A stretch of 14,645 nt of DNA, taken from positions 1 through 14,645 of the forward strand of contig JAEWVM010000195.1 of the NCBI GenBank assembly GCA_023396615.1. The letters are read 5' to 3'. A model generated the notes under the pieces. It made no database searches and was not told the origin of the DNA. It worked only from the letters and a program-made list of their open reading frames with translations. The stretch comes from Spirochaetota bacterium. Lineage in GTDB: Bacteria; Spirochaetota; UBA4802; JAFGJZ01. The translations under genes were made by a program, and so were the position numbers. Positions 1-6,057 of this stretch are shown here, one piece after another; the first letter of the stretch is position 1; every line of letters begins with the position of its first letter.

Positions 1-1646
1 CTGTTGTCTCGAGTCACCGTCTTATGATGCGTGCAGGGCTTGTCCGTAAGGAATCCGCCGGGATGTATGTGTACCTGCCGCTCGGCTACAAAGCTCTCAG
101 AAAGATAATAAATATTGTCCGTGAAGAAATGGATAATTCCGGTGCGCTTGAATTTCTGATGCCGGAACTTACAAATGCAGATCTGTGGAAAGAGTCGGGC
201 AGATGGAACACCATGGGGCCTGAAATGTTCAGGATAAAAGACAGAAACAATCTTGAATACGCGCTTGGCCCGACACATGAGGAAGCCTTTACCAACGCCG
301 TGCGTTCGACTGTAACTTCGTACAAGGAACTTCCCATTAATGCCTATCAGATAAATACTAAATTCCGTGATGAAATCCGCCCTAGGTTCGGAGTGATTAG
401 AAGCAAAGAATTTATTATGAAAGATGCATATTCTTTCGATGTAGATGAAGAAGGATTGGATAAATCATATCAGACCATGCGTTCAGTTTACAGAAAAATA
501 TTCGACAGATGCGGTCTTGCAACAATTCCGGTTCAGGCTGATACCGGAAACATGGGCGGAAGCGCTTCTGAAGAGTTTATGGTCGCGAGTGAAGTCGGAG
601 AAGAGACTCTTTTAATCTGCGAATCGTGTTCATACAGGGCGAATCAGGAAAAAGCCGTTTTTAAGCGTGAAGACAAACAGGGTTCTGCTTCAGGTGAACT
701 TGAAAAGGTTCATACTCCTGATGTTAAAACAATTGATGACCTGGTTAAATATTTTTCAGCGGAATCAGCTAAATTTCTTAAATCGATTCTTTATACCGCT
801 GACGGCGAAACTGTAATGGCCGTTGTTACCGGTGACCGTGAAATAAATGAGATAAAACTAAAAAATCATCTAGGCTGTGTTGAACTTGAACTGGCTTCCG
901 ATGATAAAATATTTGAGGCCACAAATTCGCCGGTTGGCTTTGCGGGTCCACTTGGAATCAAAAATATCCGTATAGTTTTTGATTTATCGGTTAAGAATAC
1001 TTTTGACGCGATAACCGGAGCTAATGAAAAAGACTGCCATTACAAGGGAGTGAATCCGGGGCGTGATTTTGAAATAAAGGAAGAAGCAGATCTTGTCACC
1101 GCTGTTGAAGGAGATGCATGTCCTGAATGCGGCAAGAAGTTGTCTGCGACCAAGGGTATTGAAGTAGGTCATATTTTCAAGCTGGGATATAAATATACCA
1201 AAGCCATGAATTTCACCTTTCTTGATAAAAACGGACGTCCTGCGAATCCGATTATGGGATGTTATGGAGTAGGTGTAACGAGAACTCTTGCCGCAGTTAT
1301 AGAACAGAATCATGATGAAAAGGGATTGATGTGGCCGAAGGAAATAGCTCCGTTTGACGTTCATATCGTCGGAATATGCAAGACAGAGGAAGACGAAAAG
1401 AAAATAGCTGACATTTATGATGAAATAAAAAAAGCCGGATTCGATGCTCTTTATGACGACAGAAAGAATTCTCCTGGAATTAAGTTTGCTGATGCGGATT
1501 TGATCGGTCTTCCGCTTAGAATTACTGTCGGAAAAAGTTTTTTTGATACTGGAGACATAGAAGCGCTTGACAGAAAGACGAAGGAAATTAAAAGGTTACA
1601 ACGTAAGGAATTAGTTCCTTATCTTAAGGAATTTTTCGGCAGATAG
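1..1646 (+). CDS. proS: Prolyl-tRNA synthetase, 5' end cut off by the window
   Basis: Class II aminoacyl-tRNA synthetase that charges tRNA-Pro with proline in the cytoplasm. The frame is open from base 3, and the residues before the first ATG (base 24) still match the family (SHRLMMRAGLVRK), so about 20 N-terminal residues lie outside the window; the ATG at 24 is internal. Numbering from that ATG: GPTHEE at 82-87, the class II motif 2 region RDEIRPRFGVIRSKEF at 115-130, and motif 3 around GVGVTRTLAAVIEQ near 410. The middle (about 220-380) is the YbaK-like editing insertion of bacterial-type ProS, which hydrolyses mischarged Ala-tRNA-Pro. It is bracketed by CESC (199-202) and CPEC cysteine pairs, as often seen in this type. 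The C-terminal anticodon-binding domain ends at the TAG at 1644-1646. The 540 residues from base 24 fit a family length of about 570. A tRNA-Pro gene follows 53 bases later. Confidence 0.96.
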   Translation, partial: VVSSHRLMMRAGLVRKESAGMYVYLPLGYKALRKIINIVREEMDNSGALEFLMPELTNADLWKESGRWNTMGPEMFRIKDRNNLEYALGPTHEEAFTNAVRSTVTSYKELPINAYQINTKFRDEIRPRFGVIRSKEFIMKDAYSFDVDEEGLDKSYQTMRSVYRKIFDRCGLATIPVQADTGNMGGSASEEFMVASEVGEETLLICESCSYRANQEKAVFKREDKQGSASGELEKVHTPDVKTIDDLVKYFSAESAKFLKSILYTADGETVMAVVTGDREINEIKLKNHLGCVELELASDDKIFEATNSPVGFAGPLGIKNIRIVFDLSVKNTFDAITGANEKDCHYKGVNPGRDFEIKEEADLVTAVEGDACPECGKKLSATKGIEVGHIFKLGYKYTKAMNFTFLDKNGRPANPIMGCYGVGVTRTLAAVIEQNHDEKGLMWPKEIAPFDVHIVGICKTEEDEKKIADIYDEIKKAGFDALYDDRKNSPGIKFADADLIGLPLRITVGKSFFDTGDIEALDRKTKEIKRLQRKELVPYLKEFFGR

Positions 1647-1660
1647 TTTTCAATAAAATA

Positions 1661-1687
1661 TTGACACAATCACGCTGATTCTATTAA
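1661..1687 (+). promoter_or_regulatory. Putative sigma70-type promoter of the tRNA pair
   Basis: A perfect TTGACA -35 box lies at 1661-1666. The best -10 is TATTAA at 1682-1687 (4 of 6 consensus) with a rather short 15-base spacer; a 17-base spacer would give the weaker TTAAGT. The first tRNA begins 12 bases after the -10, leaving almost no leader. The promoter sits in the short gap after proS and would let the tRNAs be expressed independently of proS. Confidence 0.5.
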
Positions 1688-1699
1688 GTGGCATTATTA

Positions 1700-1773
1700 C
1701 GGGGTGTGGCGCAGTCCGGTAGCGCATCTGCCTTGGGAGCAGAGGGCCGGAGGTTCAAATCCTCTCGCCCCGA
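1700..1773 (+). tRNA. tRNA-Pro, anticodon UGG
   Basis: The acceptor stem CGGGGTG pairs with CGCCCCG (one T-G wobble), followed by discriminator A at 1773. The D arm has GCGC/GCGC stems. The anticodon stem TCTGC/GCAGA closes loop CTTGGGA with anticodon TGG at 1734-1736. The T arm has loop TTCAAAT. The C1-G72 start is typical of bacterial tRNA-Pro. CCA is not encoded, so it must be added by nucleotidyltransferase. Only five bases separate it from the next tRNA, so the two are probably processed from one transcript. Its cognate synthetase gene is directly upstream. Confidence 0.96.
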
Positions 1774-1778
1774 AATAT

Positions 1779-1851
1779 GCGCCAGTAGCTCAGTGGATAG
1801 AGCAACTGCCTTCTAAGCCGTAGGTCAGAGGTTCGAATCCTCTCTGGCGCG
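1779..1851 (+). tRNA. tRNA-Arg, anticodon UCU
   Basis: The acceptor stem GCGCCAG pairs perfectly with CTGGCGC, and the discriminator is G at 1851. The D arm is GCTC..GAGC. The anticodon loop CTTCTAA carries TCT at 1812-1814, reading AGA/AGG. The T arm AGAGG/CCTCT with loop TTCGAAT is perfect. The anticodon stem ACTGC/GCCGT contains one non-pair, T1807 opposite C1819 (positions 29-41), in an otherwise canonical tRNA. CCA is not encoded. Confidence 0.94.
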
Positions 1852-1861
1852 AATTATTCCG

Positions 1862-1888
1862 AAAGACACCTTTGCTGGTGTCTTTTTT
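1862..1888 (+). terminator. Intrinsic terminator after the tRNA pair
   Basis: A 9-bp perfect stem, AAAGACACC (1862-1870) with GGTGTCTTT (1877-1885), has a 6-base loop and a run of six T at 1883-1888. It starts 11 bases after tRNA-Arg and ends 35 bases before the serS ATG, so it separates the tRNA transcript from serS. Confidence 0.9.
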
Positions 1889-1923
1889 GCTTTCCGCGTT
1901 TCAAACCCTTTTCCGGAGGAAAT

Positions 1924-3180
1924 ATGATAGACCCTAAAGTTTTAAGAGAAAATCCAGACGAAATTAAAAGAGTACTTAAAATCCGGAAAATGGAATCGGC
2001 AGTTGATATGACTGCATTATCCGAGCTTGATTCCAAAATGCTTTCTCTCGGAAAAGAATGCGATGTTCTCCGTGAATCTAGAAACAAACTTTCAAAAGAA
2101 GTCGGAAACATAAAAAGGGAAGGCGGCGATGCAGCCGCAGTCATGAGTCAGGTTAATGAAGTTAATTCGAAAATAGAAAAAAACGAAGCGGAAATAGCCG
2201 CGCTTAATGACAGATACAATGAAATGATTCTTTCAGTTCCCAATATACTTCATTCATCCGTTCCGGTTGGAAACGATGAAAAGGACAATGTTATTGTCAG
2301 AGTTCATGGGGAGAAACCTGCGTTTGATTTTGCACCTAAAGCGCATTATGATCTGGGAACAGATCTGGATATACTTGATTTTGAACGCGGTGTAAAACTT
2401 TCAGGTGCCCGCTTTTACGTTTATAAGAATCTTGCCGCAAAACTCGAACGCGCTATTCTTTCATTCATGCTCGATCTGCATACGAGCAAACACGGTTATA
2501 CCGAAATATTCGCACCTTTTTTGGTCAATGATGAATCAATGATAGGAACTGGTCAGTATCCGAAATTTAAAGATGAATATTACAGAATGGAACGTGACGG
2601 ACTTTCACTTATTCCGACTGCCGAAGTAACTCTGACCAACCTTTACAGGGACGAAATTCTTGAAGGCGAAAAACTTCCGGTTTATGTAACAGGTCAGTCT
2701 TCATGTTTCCGACGCGAAGCCGGTTCTGCCGGACGCGATACAAGAGGTCTCATCCGCGTTCATCAGTTTCAGAAGGTTGAACTCGTTAAATTCGTTGAAC
2801 CGGAAACTTCTTTTGATGAGCTTGAAAAGCTGGTTGCCAATGCTGAAGAGGTTTTAAAACAGCTCGGGCTTCATTACCGTGTAATGCTTCTTTGCAGTGC
2901 AGATACTTCCGCGTCTTCTTCCAAGACATATGATATAGAAGTTTGGATGCCGGGACTCGACAGATATGTTGAAATTTCATCATGTTCTAACTTTCTTGAT
3001 TATCAGGCGAGAAGAGCAAAGATCCGTTATAAAAAAAGCGGCGGAAAGGCTCAGCTTGTTCATACACTTAACGGTTCGGGTCTTGCGGCCGGAAGAACTC
3101 TTGCTGCAGTGATGGAAAATTATCAGACTAAAGACGGGAATATTGAAATACCTGAAGTTCTCAAGCCGTATATGAGATAA
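1924..3180 (+). CDS. serS: Seryl-tRNA synthetase
   Basis: Class II synthetase that charges tRNA-Ser (and tRNA-Sec where present) with serine. The 418 residues fit the usual length of about 425. Residues 1-110 form the charged, helical N-terminal arm, a long antiparallel coiled coil that reads the long variable arm of tRNA-Ser. The catalytic core follows: TAEV at 232-235 in the serine pocket, motif 2 FRREAG at 262-267, and motif 3 with NGSGLAAGRTLAAVMENYQ around 383-401 including the ATP-binding arginine 391. The ATG has a strong Shine-Dalgarno GGAGGA at 1915-1920. The gene lies just behind a tRNA terminator, and no separate promoter is obvious in the 35-base gap. Its stop TAA abuts the stop of the convergent STAS gene. 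Confidence 0.97.
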   Translation: MIDPKVLRENPDEIKRVLKIRKMESAVDMTALSELDSKMLSLGKECDVLRESRNKLSKEVGNIKREGGDAAAVMSQVNEVNSKIEKNEAEIAALNDRYNEMILSVPNILHSSVPVGNDEKDNVIVRVHGEKPAFDFAPKAHYDLGTDLDILDFERGVKLSGARFYVYKNLAAKLERAILSFMLDLHTSKHGYTEIFAPFLVNDESMIGTGQYPKFKDEYYRMERDGLSLIPTAEVTLTNLYRDEILEGEKLPVYVTGQSSCFRREAGSAGRDTRGLIRVHQFQKVELVKFVEPETSFDELEKLVANAEEVLKQLGLHYRVMLLCSADTSASSSKTYDIEVWMPGLDRYVEISSCSNFLDYQARRAKIRYKKSGGKAQLVHTLNGSGLAAGRTLAAVMENYQTKDGNIEIPEVLKPYMR

Positions 3181-3189
3181 CTATACGGC
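3165..3189. terminator. Perfect inverted repeat across the two convergent stop codons
   Basis: GCCGTATA (3165-3172) is the exact reverse complement of TATACGGC (3182-3189), giving an 8-bp stem with a 9-base loop that contains both stop codons (serS TAA 3178-3180 and the STAS stop at 3181-3183). It could act on transcripts from either strand as a bidirectional terminator or 3'-end stabiliser. No U-run follows on either side, so classical Rho-independent termination is not assured. The structure lies almost wholly inside coding sequence. Confidence 0.45.
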
Positions 3190-3504
3190 CTGCATTTCGT
3201 CTGTTATAAATGTGAAGTAGCGGTTCATTCCGGTTATGGAAAAAAGATTTGTTATGTCTTTGTTGATATTCATGAGATAAAGAGCGGTGTTTTTTGTTTT
3301 TAATCCCTGTAGGATTCTAACGAGAGAACCGAGAGATGAGCTGTTAAGATACGGAACTCCCTTGAAATTCATTATTACTTTCGAATATCTGGCGGAAATA
3401 TTGCTGAATACGAAATTTTCCAGATCCTGGGTTTCGTCAAAGGTAATGTCGCCGTCAATATCAAATATCTGACAGTTTTCCATAGTTCTAACTGATATTT
3501 TCAT
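3181..3504 (-). CDS. Small STAS-domain protein (anti-sigma factor antagonist type)
   Basis: A 107-residue stand-alone STAS domain, the fold of SpoIIAA/RsbV proteins that bind anti-sigma kinases or act as switchable partners. The family's phospho-site loop is recognisable as NSSSLG at 54-59, where the classical sequence is DSSGLG; Ser55 would be the phosphorylated residue, and Asp and Gly are replaced by Asn and Ser. The start is the ATG at 3504. An in-frame TTG at 3564 would add 20 residues that do not look like the family. The Shine-Dalgarno is weak (GGCGG about 7 bases upstream). It is the last gene of the murA-flgF-zinc ribbon run, 61 bases after the zinc-ribbon stop. No sigma factor, RsbW-like kinase or PP2C phosphatase is in the window, so its partner is unknown. 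In spirochaetes such proteins may serve in gene regulation or chemosensory control; that is inference. Confidence 0.8.
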   Translation of the reverse strand: MKISVRTMENCQIFDIDGDITFDETQDLENFVFSNISARYSKVIMNFKGVPYLNSSSLGSLVRILQGLKTKNTALYLMNINKDITNLFSITGMNRYFTFITDEMQAV

Positions 3505-3565
3505 AGCTGCACCGCCGAAAAGAATTGCTGTGATGATTCTTTCAGACCTATAAAAAAATATCAAG

Positions 3566-3706
3566 TCAAATTAAAGTTATTATCTTTTCTCTTTTCGCGC
3601 ATTCGATGCAGAGGCGGTATCCTTCAGAAGTTTTATCGCCTGCAGAAGCCGGAATGAAGTGATGATTTAATGAATTTATTTCTTTTCCGCATTTAGAGCA
3701 TTTCAT
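3566..3706 (-). CDS. 46-residue zinc-ribbon protein
   Basis: A short open frame on the minus strand with start ATG at 3706 and stop TGA at 3568-3566. A good Shine-Dalgarno (GAGAGG) lies just upstream, at about 3713-3718. The protein begins MKCSKCGKEI and has a second pair, CIEC, at residues 33-36. The four cysteines (3, 6, 33, 36) in CxxC...CxxC arrangement form a plausible single zinc ribbon. Between them are a His-His pair (15-16), FIPASAG (17-23) and a charged, lysine-rich tail. I do not recognise the family. It sits 35 bases downstream of flgF and upstream of the STAS gene, in the same orientation, so it is probably co-transcribed with murA and flgF. It could bind nucleic acid or a protein partner; the sequence does not say which. 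The real-gene call rests on the Shine-Dalgarno, the symmetrical cysteine motifs and its fit into the gap. Confidence 0.72.
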   Translation of the reverse strand: MKCSKCGKEINSLNHHFIPASAGDKTSEGYRLCIECAKREKIITLI

Positions 3707-3741
3707 GATTTACCCTCTCAAAAATATTATCGGCTGAGCCG

Positions 3742-4578
3742 TTATCTGCTTATTTCATTGATGAGTTTGCCAAGTGATTGATCTTCGCTTGTGATGGTCT
3801 TCTGATTTGCCTCATAACTTCTCTGAACTTCAATCATATCAACCATTTCACGAACGATATTTACATTAGATTTTTCAAGAAAACCCTGGTATGTTTTAAA
3901 ATTTTCAGCCTGAAATGCCGGACCGGAAAGATCTGTTTCGGCATAGAGTGAATCGCCTTCTTTTTTGATGAAACGCGGGTATTCAAAGTTTACAATTTTC
4001 AGCCGGTCGAGAACTACCTGATCCTGCCATGTGTTTTCAGTCATGTCAACCGGGCGGCGTGCGTCTCCGGCGAGCTCATTATTGACTACTATTTCTCCGT
4101 TTTCCTTGACCATGAAATTATTTTTCTGAACATTTATGATTCCGTTTTCTCCGATCACGGGATATCCCTCGTGAGTCATGAGAACTCCGTCCTGATTTAT
4201 CGTAAATGAACCGTTTCTTGTATATCTTTCACCTTTCTCTGTCAGAACAGTGAAAAATCCCTTTCCTTCAAGGGCGAGATCGAAAGAATTTTCGGTTCTT
4301 TGCATTGCTCCCTGCTCAAACTGAGTGAAAACCTCATTTACTTCAAGACCGGTTCCGAGTTTTCCGACAAGAGGCATTGAATCGTAAGAGCCTGCCGGTA
4401 CAACACCGAGTCCGTCGTCATTTATTCTTCTGATAAGCATGTCGGGGAATGCCTTGAAAATCGGCGTATCGCGCTTAAAACCGGTCTGGTCGATATTTGC
4501 AAGATTATTGGATACCACATCCATTTTAGCCTGCTGAGCTATCATTCCGCTTGCGCCGGTATAAAGTGCTGTGTTCAT
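3742..4578 (-). CDS. flgF: Flagellar basal-body rod protein, FlgF/FlhO type
   Basis: A 278-residue subunit of the axial rod of the flagellar basal body, secreted through the flagellar type III apparatus, so no cleavable signal peptide is expected or seen. The N-terminus has the rod-family signature (ASGMIAQQ, then SNNLANIDQTGFKRD), and the C-terminus has the matching block GFLEKSNVN...EMVDMIEVQRSYEANQK. Both ends form the helical core shared by rod, hook and hook-filament proteins. The middle carries ALEGKGFFTV and RYTRNGSF, typical of FlgF/FlgG. The overall sequence recalls spirochaetal FlhO; FlgG is the main alternative name. The start is the ATG at 4578, one base after the murA stop; a 13-residue upstream in-frame extension lies inside murA and is not family-like. 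GGGGGA about 10 bases upstream may be the Shine-Dalgarno. Coupling to murA is likely. No flgG partner follows, which is unusual. Confidence 0.92.
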   Translation of the reverse strand: MNTALYTGASGMIAQQAKMDVVSNNLANIDQTGFKRDTPIFKAFPDMLIRRINDDGLGVVPAGSYDSMPLVGKLGTGLEVNEVFTQFEQGAMQRTENSFDLALEGKGFFTVLTEKGERYTRNGSFTINQDGVLMTHEGYPVIGENGIINVQKNNFMVKENGEIVVNNELAGDARRPVDMTENTWQDQVVLDRLKIVNFEYPRFIKKEGDSLYAETDLSGPAFQAENFKTYQGFLEKSNVNIVREMVDMIEVQRSYEANQKTITSEDQSLGKLINEISR

Positions 4579-4579
4579 A

Positions 4580-5848
4580 TCAGAGAGATCCCCCTTTTTC
4601 TCTCTCAATATCGGCACCTATGCCCGATAACTTGCGACATAATTTTTCGTAACCTCTGTCAGAATGGTAAATTCTTCTGATTTCTGTTGAACCTTTTGCC
4701 GCAAGCCCCGCAACAATTAACGCCGCTCCTGCGCGTAAATCGCTCATCATGACAGGCGCGCCTGAAAGTTCTTTAACTCCCTGGATAATCGCCGATCTGC
4801 CTTCAATTGTTACTTTTGCTCCCATTCGGCGGAGTTCCGGAACATGAGTGAAGCGGTTTTCGAATATTGTTTCAACCATTACGCTGATGCCCGGAAGAGT
4901 TGTCATTAATGCCATCATCGGAGCCTGCAGATCTGTCGGAAAACCTGGATGCGGCATGGTTTGAACCAGAGCGCCTTTAAGTTCGGCATTTGATGAAATT
5001 CTGACCCAGTCGTTTCCGCTTTCAATTGTGAAACCTGTATCTTCGAGTGTTTTTATAAGAGCGGAAAAGTGTTCAGGTATTACTTTTGTGATACGTACAT
5101 TTCCGCGCGTGATTGCTCCTGCAAGAAGATATGTTCCTGCTTCGATTCTATCCGGCATTACACTGTATTCTACAGGTTTTAAAGATTTTACGCCTTTAAT
5201 GATTATGCGCTCTGTTCCTAATCCCTGGATGTCAGCCCCCATTTTAATAAGAAATTCTCCGAGATCAACTACATCCGGTTCCATTGCAGAGTTCTCGAGT
5301 ATGGTTTCTCCTTCAGCAAGAACAGCGCCCATTATAAGATTAATAGTCGCTCCGACGGAGACTTTCGGCATGGTGAATTTAGCTCCTTTGAGCTTTTTGG
5401 TCCGGGCTTTTATGTAACCGTGTTCGATGTCTATCGTCGCACCTAATGCCTCAAATCCGCTCAGGTGAATGTCGACAGGTCTTTCTCCGATAGCGCAGCC
5501 GCCCGGCAGGGAAACATCTGCTTCGTTGCATACTGCAAGAAGAGGTCCCATCACATAAACCGAAGCACGCATGGTTTTTACAAGATCATACGGTACGAGC
5601 ACGTTTTTTACGTCTTTTACTGATATTTTGAGAATATTTTTATCAGCATCAAAATCGGTTTTCGCGCCTAGATATTCAATTACTTTGATTGTTGTTCTGA
5701 TATCATTGAGATCGGGTACATTTTTTAAAACTGTTTCGCCTTCTGCGAGTAAACTTGCCACAATAATCGGAAGAGCCGCGTTTTTTGCACCGGAAATTTC
5801 AACATCACCGCTTAGTGTTTTACCGCCATTAATTCTATATATGTCCAT
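4580..5848 (-). CDS. murA: UDP-N-acetylglucosamine 1-carboxyvinyltransferase (MurA)
   Basis: Transfers enolpyruvate from PEP to UDP-GlcNAc, the first committed step of peptidoglycan synthesis, in the cytoplasm. The 422 residues equal the family norm. The two-domain EPT fold is complete: GAKNAALP at 20-27 with the PEP/UDP-sugar-binding Lys22 and Asn23, the catalytic loop PGGCAIGERPVDIHL with Cys118 (equivalent to E. coli Cys115, the fosfomycin-alkylated residue), and FPTDLQAP near residue 300 with the conserved active-site aspartate. Because the loop residue is Cys rather than Asp, the enzyme is expected to be of the fosfomycin-sensitive type. The ATG at 5848 has an AGAGG Shine-Dalgarno 5-6 bases upstream and a promoter at 5873-5901. 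It is the first gene of the minus-strand unit that continues into flgF after a one-base gap. Confidence 0.97.
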   Translation of the reverse strand: MDIYRINGGKTLSGDVEISGAKNAALPIIVASLLAEGETVLKNVPDLNDIRTTIKVIEYLGAKTDFDADKNILKISVKDVKNVLVPYDLVKTMRASVYVMGPLLAVCNEADVSLPGGCAIGERPVDIHLSGFEALGATIDIEHGYIKARTKKLKGAKFTMPKVSVGATINLIMGAVLAEGETILENSAMEPDVVDLGEFLIKMGADIQGLGTERIIIKGVKSLKPVEYSVMPDRIEAGTYLLAGAITRGNVRITKVIPEHFSALIKTLEDTGFTIESGNDWVRISSNAELKGALVQTMPHPGFPTDLQAPMMALMTTLPGISVMVETIFENRFTHVPELRRMGAKVTIEGRSAIIQGVKELSGAPVMMSDLRAGAALIVAGLAAKGSTEIRRIYHSDRGYEKLCRKLSGIGADIEREKGGSL

Positions 5849-5872
5849 TTTATCCTCTTTCAGTTATTTTGA

Positions 5873-5901
5873 ATTATATCTTTTCGTTTTTTTGCCGTAA
5901 A
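5873..5901 (-). promoter_or_regulatory. Putative sigma70 promoter for murA and downstream genes
   Basis: On the minus strand TTTACG (5901-5896, 4 of 6 consensus) is followed after 17 bases by a perfect TATAAT (5878-5873), 24 bases before the murA start. A perfect TTGACA also occurs just upstream (5908-5903), but its 24-base distance to the TATAAT is too long for a standard promoter. The spacer is A-rich on the minus strand. Confidence 0.6.
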
Positions 5902-6057
5902 TTGTCAAGAAAATGCTGATATCGGTGATATTGAGGCTAAAAATTCTTGTGGAAAAAACTAATAGTGCATTTATTGGAGAGGTATGCTTTCAGAAAATAT
6001 TATTTTAGTATTATTAATGCAAATTGAACTGATTTGTTTATGCAGGAGGAATTTTTC

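Noticed and set aside
984..1364. Minus-strand frame of 126 codons inside proS
   Set aside because: It lies wholly opposite a well-conserved synthetase frame, has no family resemblance and no Shine-Dalgarno or promoter.
3287..3472. Plus-strand frame opposite the STAS gene
   Set aside because: The minus-strand frame has the STAS motif and family length; the plus frame has neither.
3541..3569. Minus-strand TTGACT before the STAS gene as an internal promoter
   Set aside because: No acceptable -10 lies 16-18 bases downstream (TCTGAA at 17); a TATAGG is only 11 bases away.
3731..3741. Palindrome CGGCTGAGCCG just after flgF
   Set aside because: Only a 4-bp stem with a three-base loop can form, and the T-run on the minus strand starts several bases later; too weak to call a terminator.
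4579..4617. Thirteen-residue N-terminal extension of FlgF
   Set aside because: It lies inside murA, lacks family similarity, and the ATG at 4578 begins exactly where rod proteins begin.
5028..5900. Plus-strand frames opposite murA, 109-129 codons
   Set aside because: Shadows of murA codon use; their sequence is low in recognisable motifs and murA is complete in the other strand.
5947..5975. TTGTGG, 17 bases, TTTATT as promoter for the kinase
   Set aside because: 3 of 6 and 4 of 6 matches are expected by chance in AT-rich intergenic DNA.
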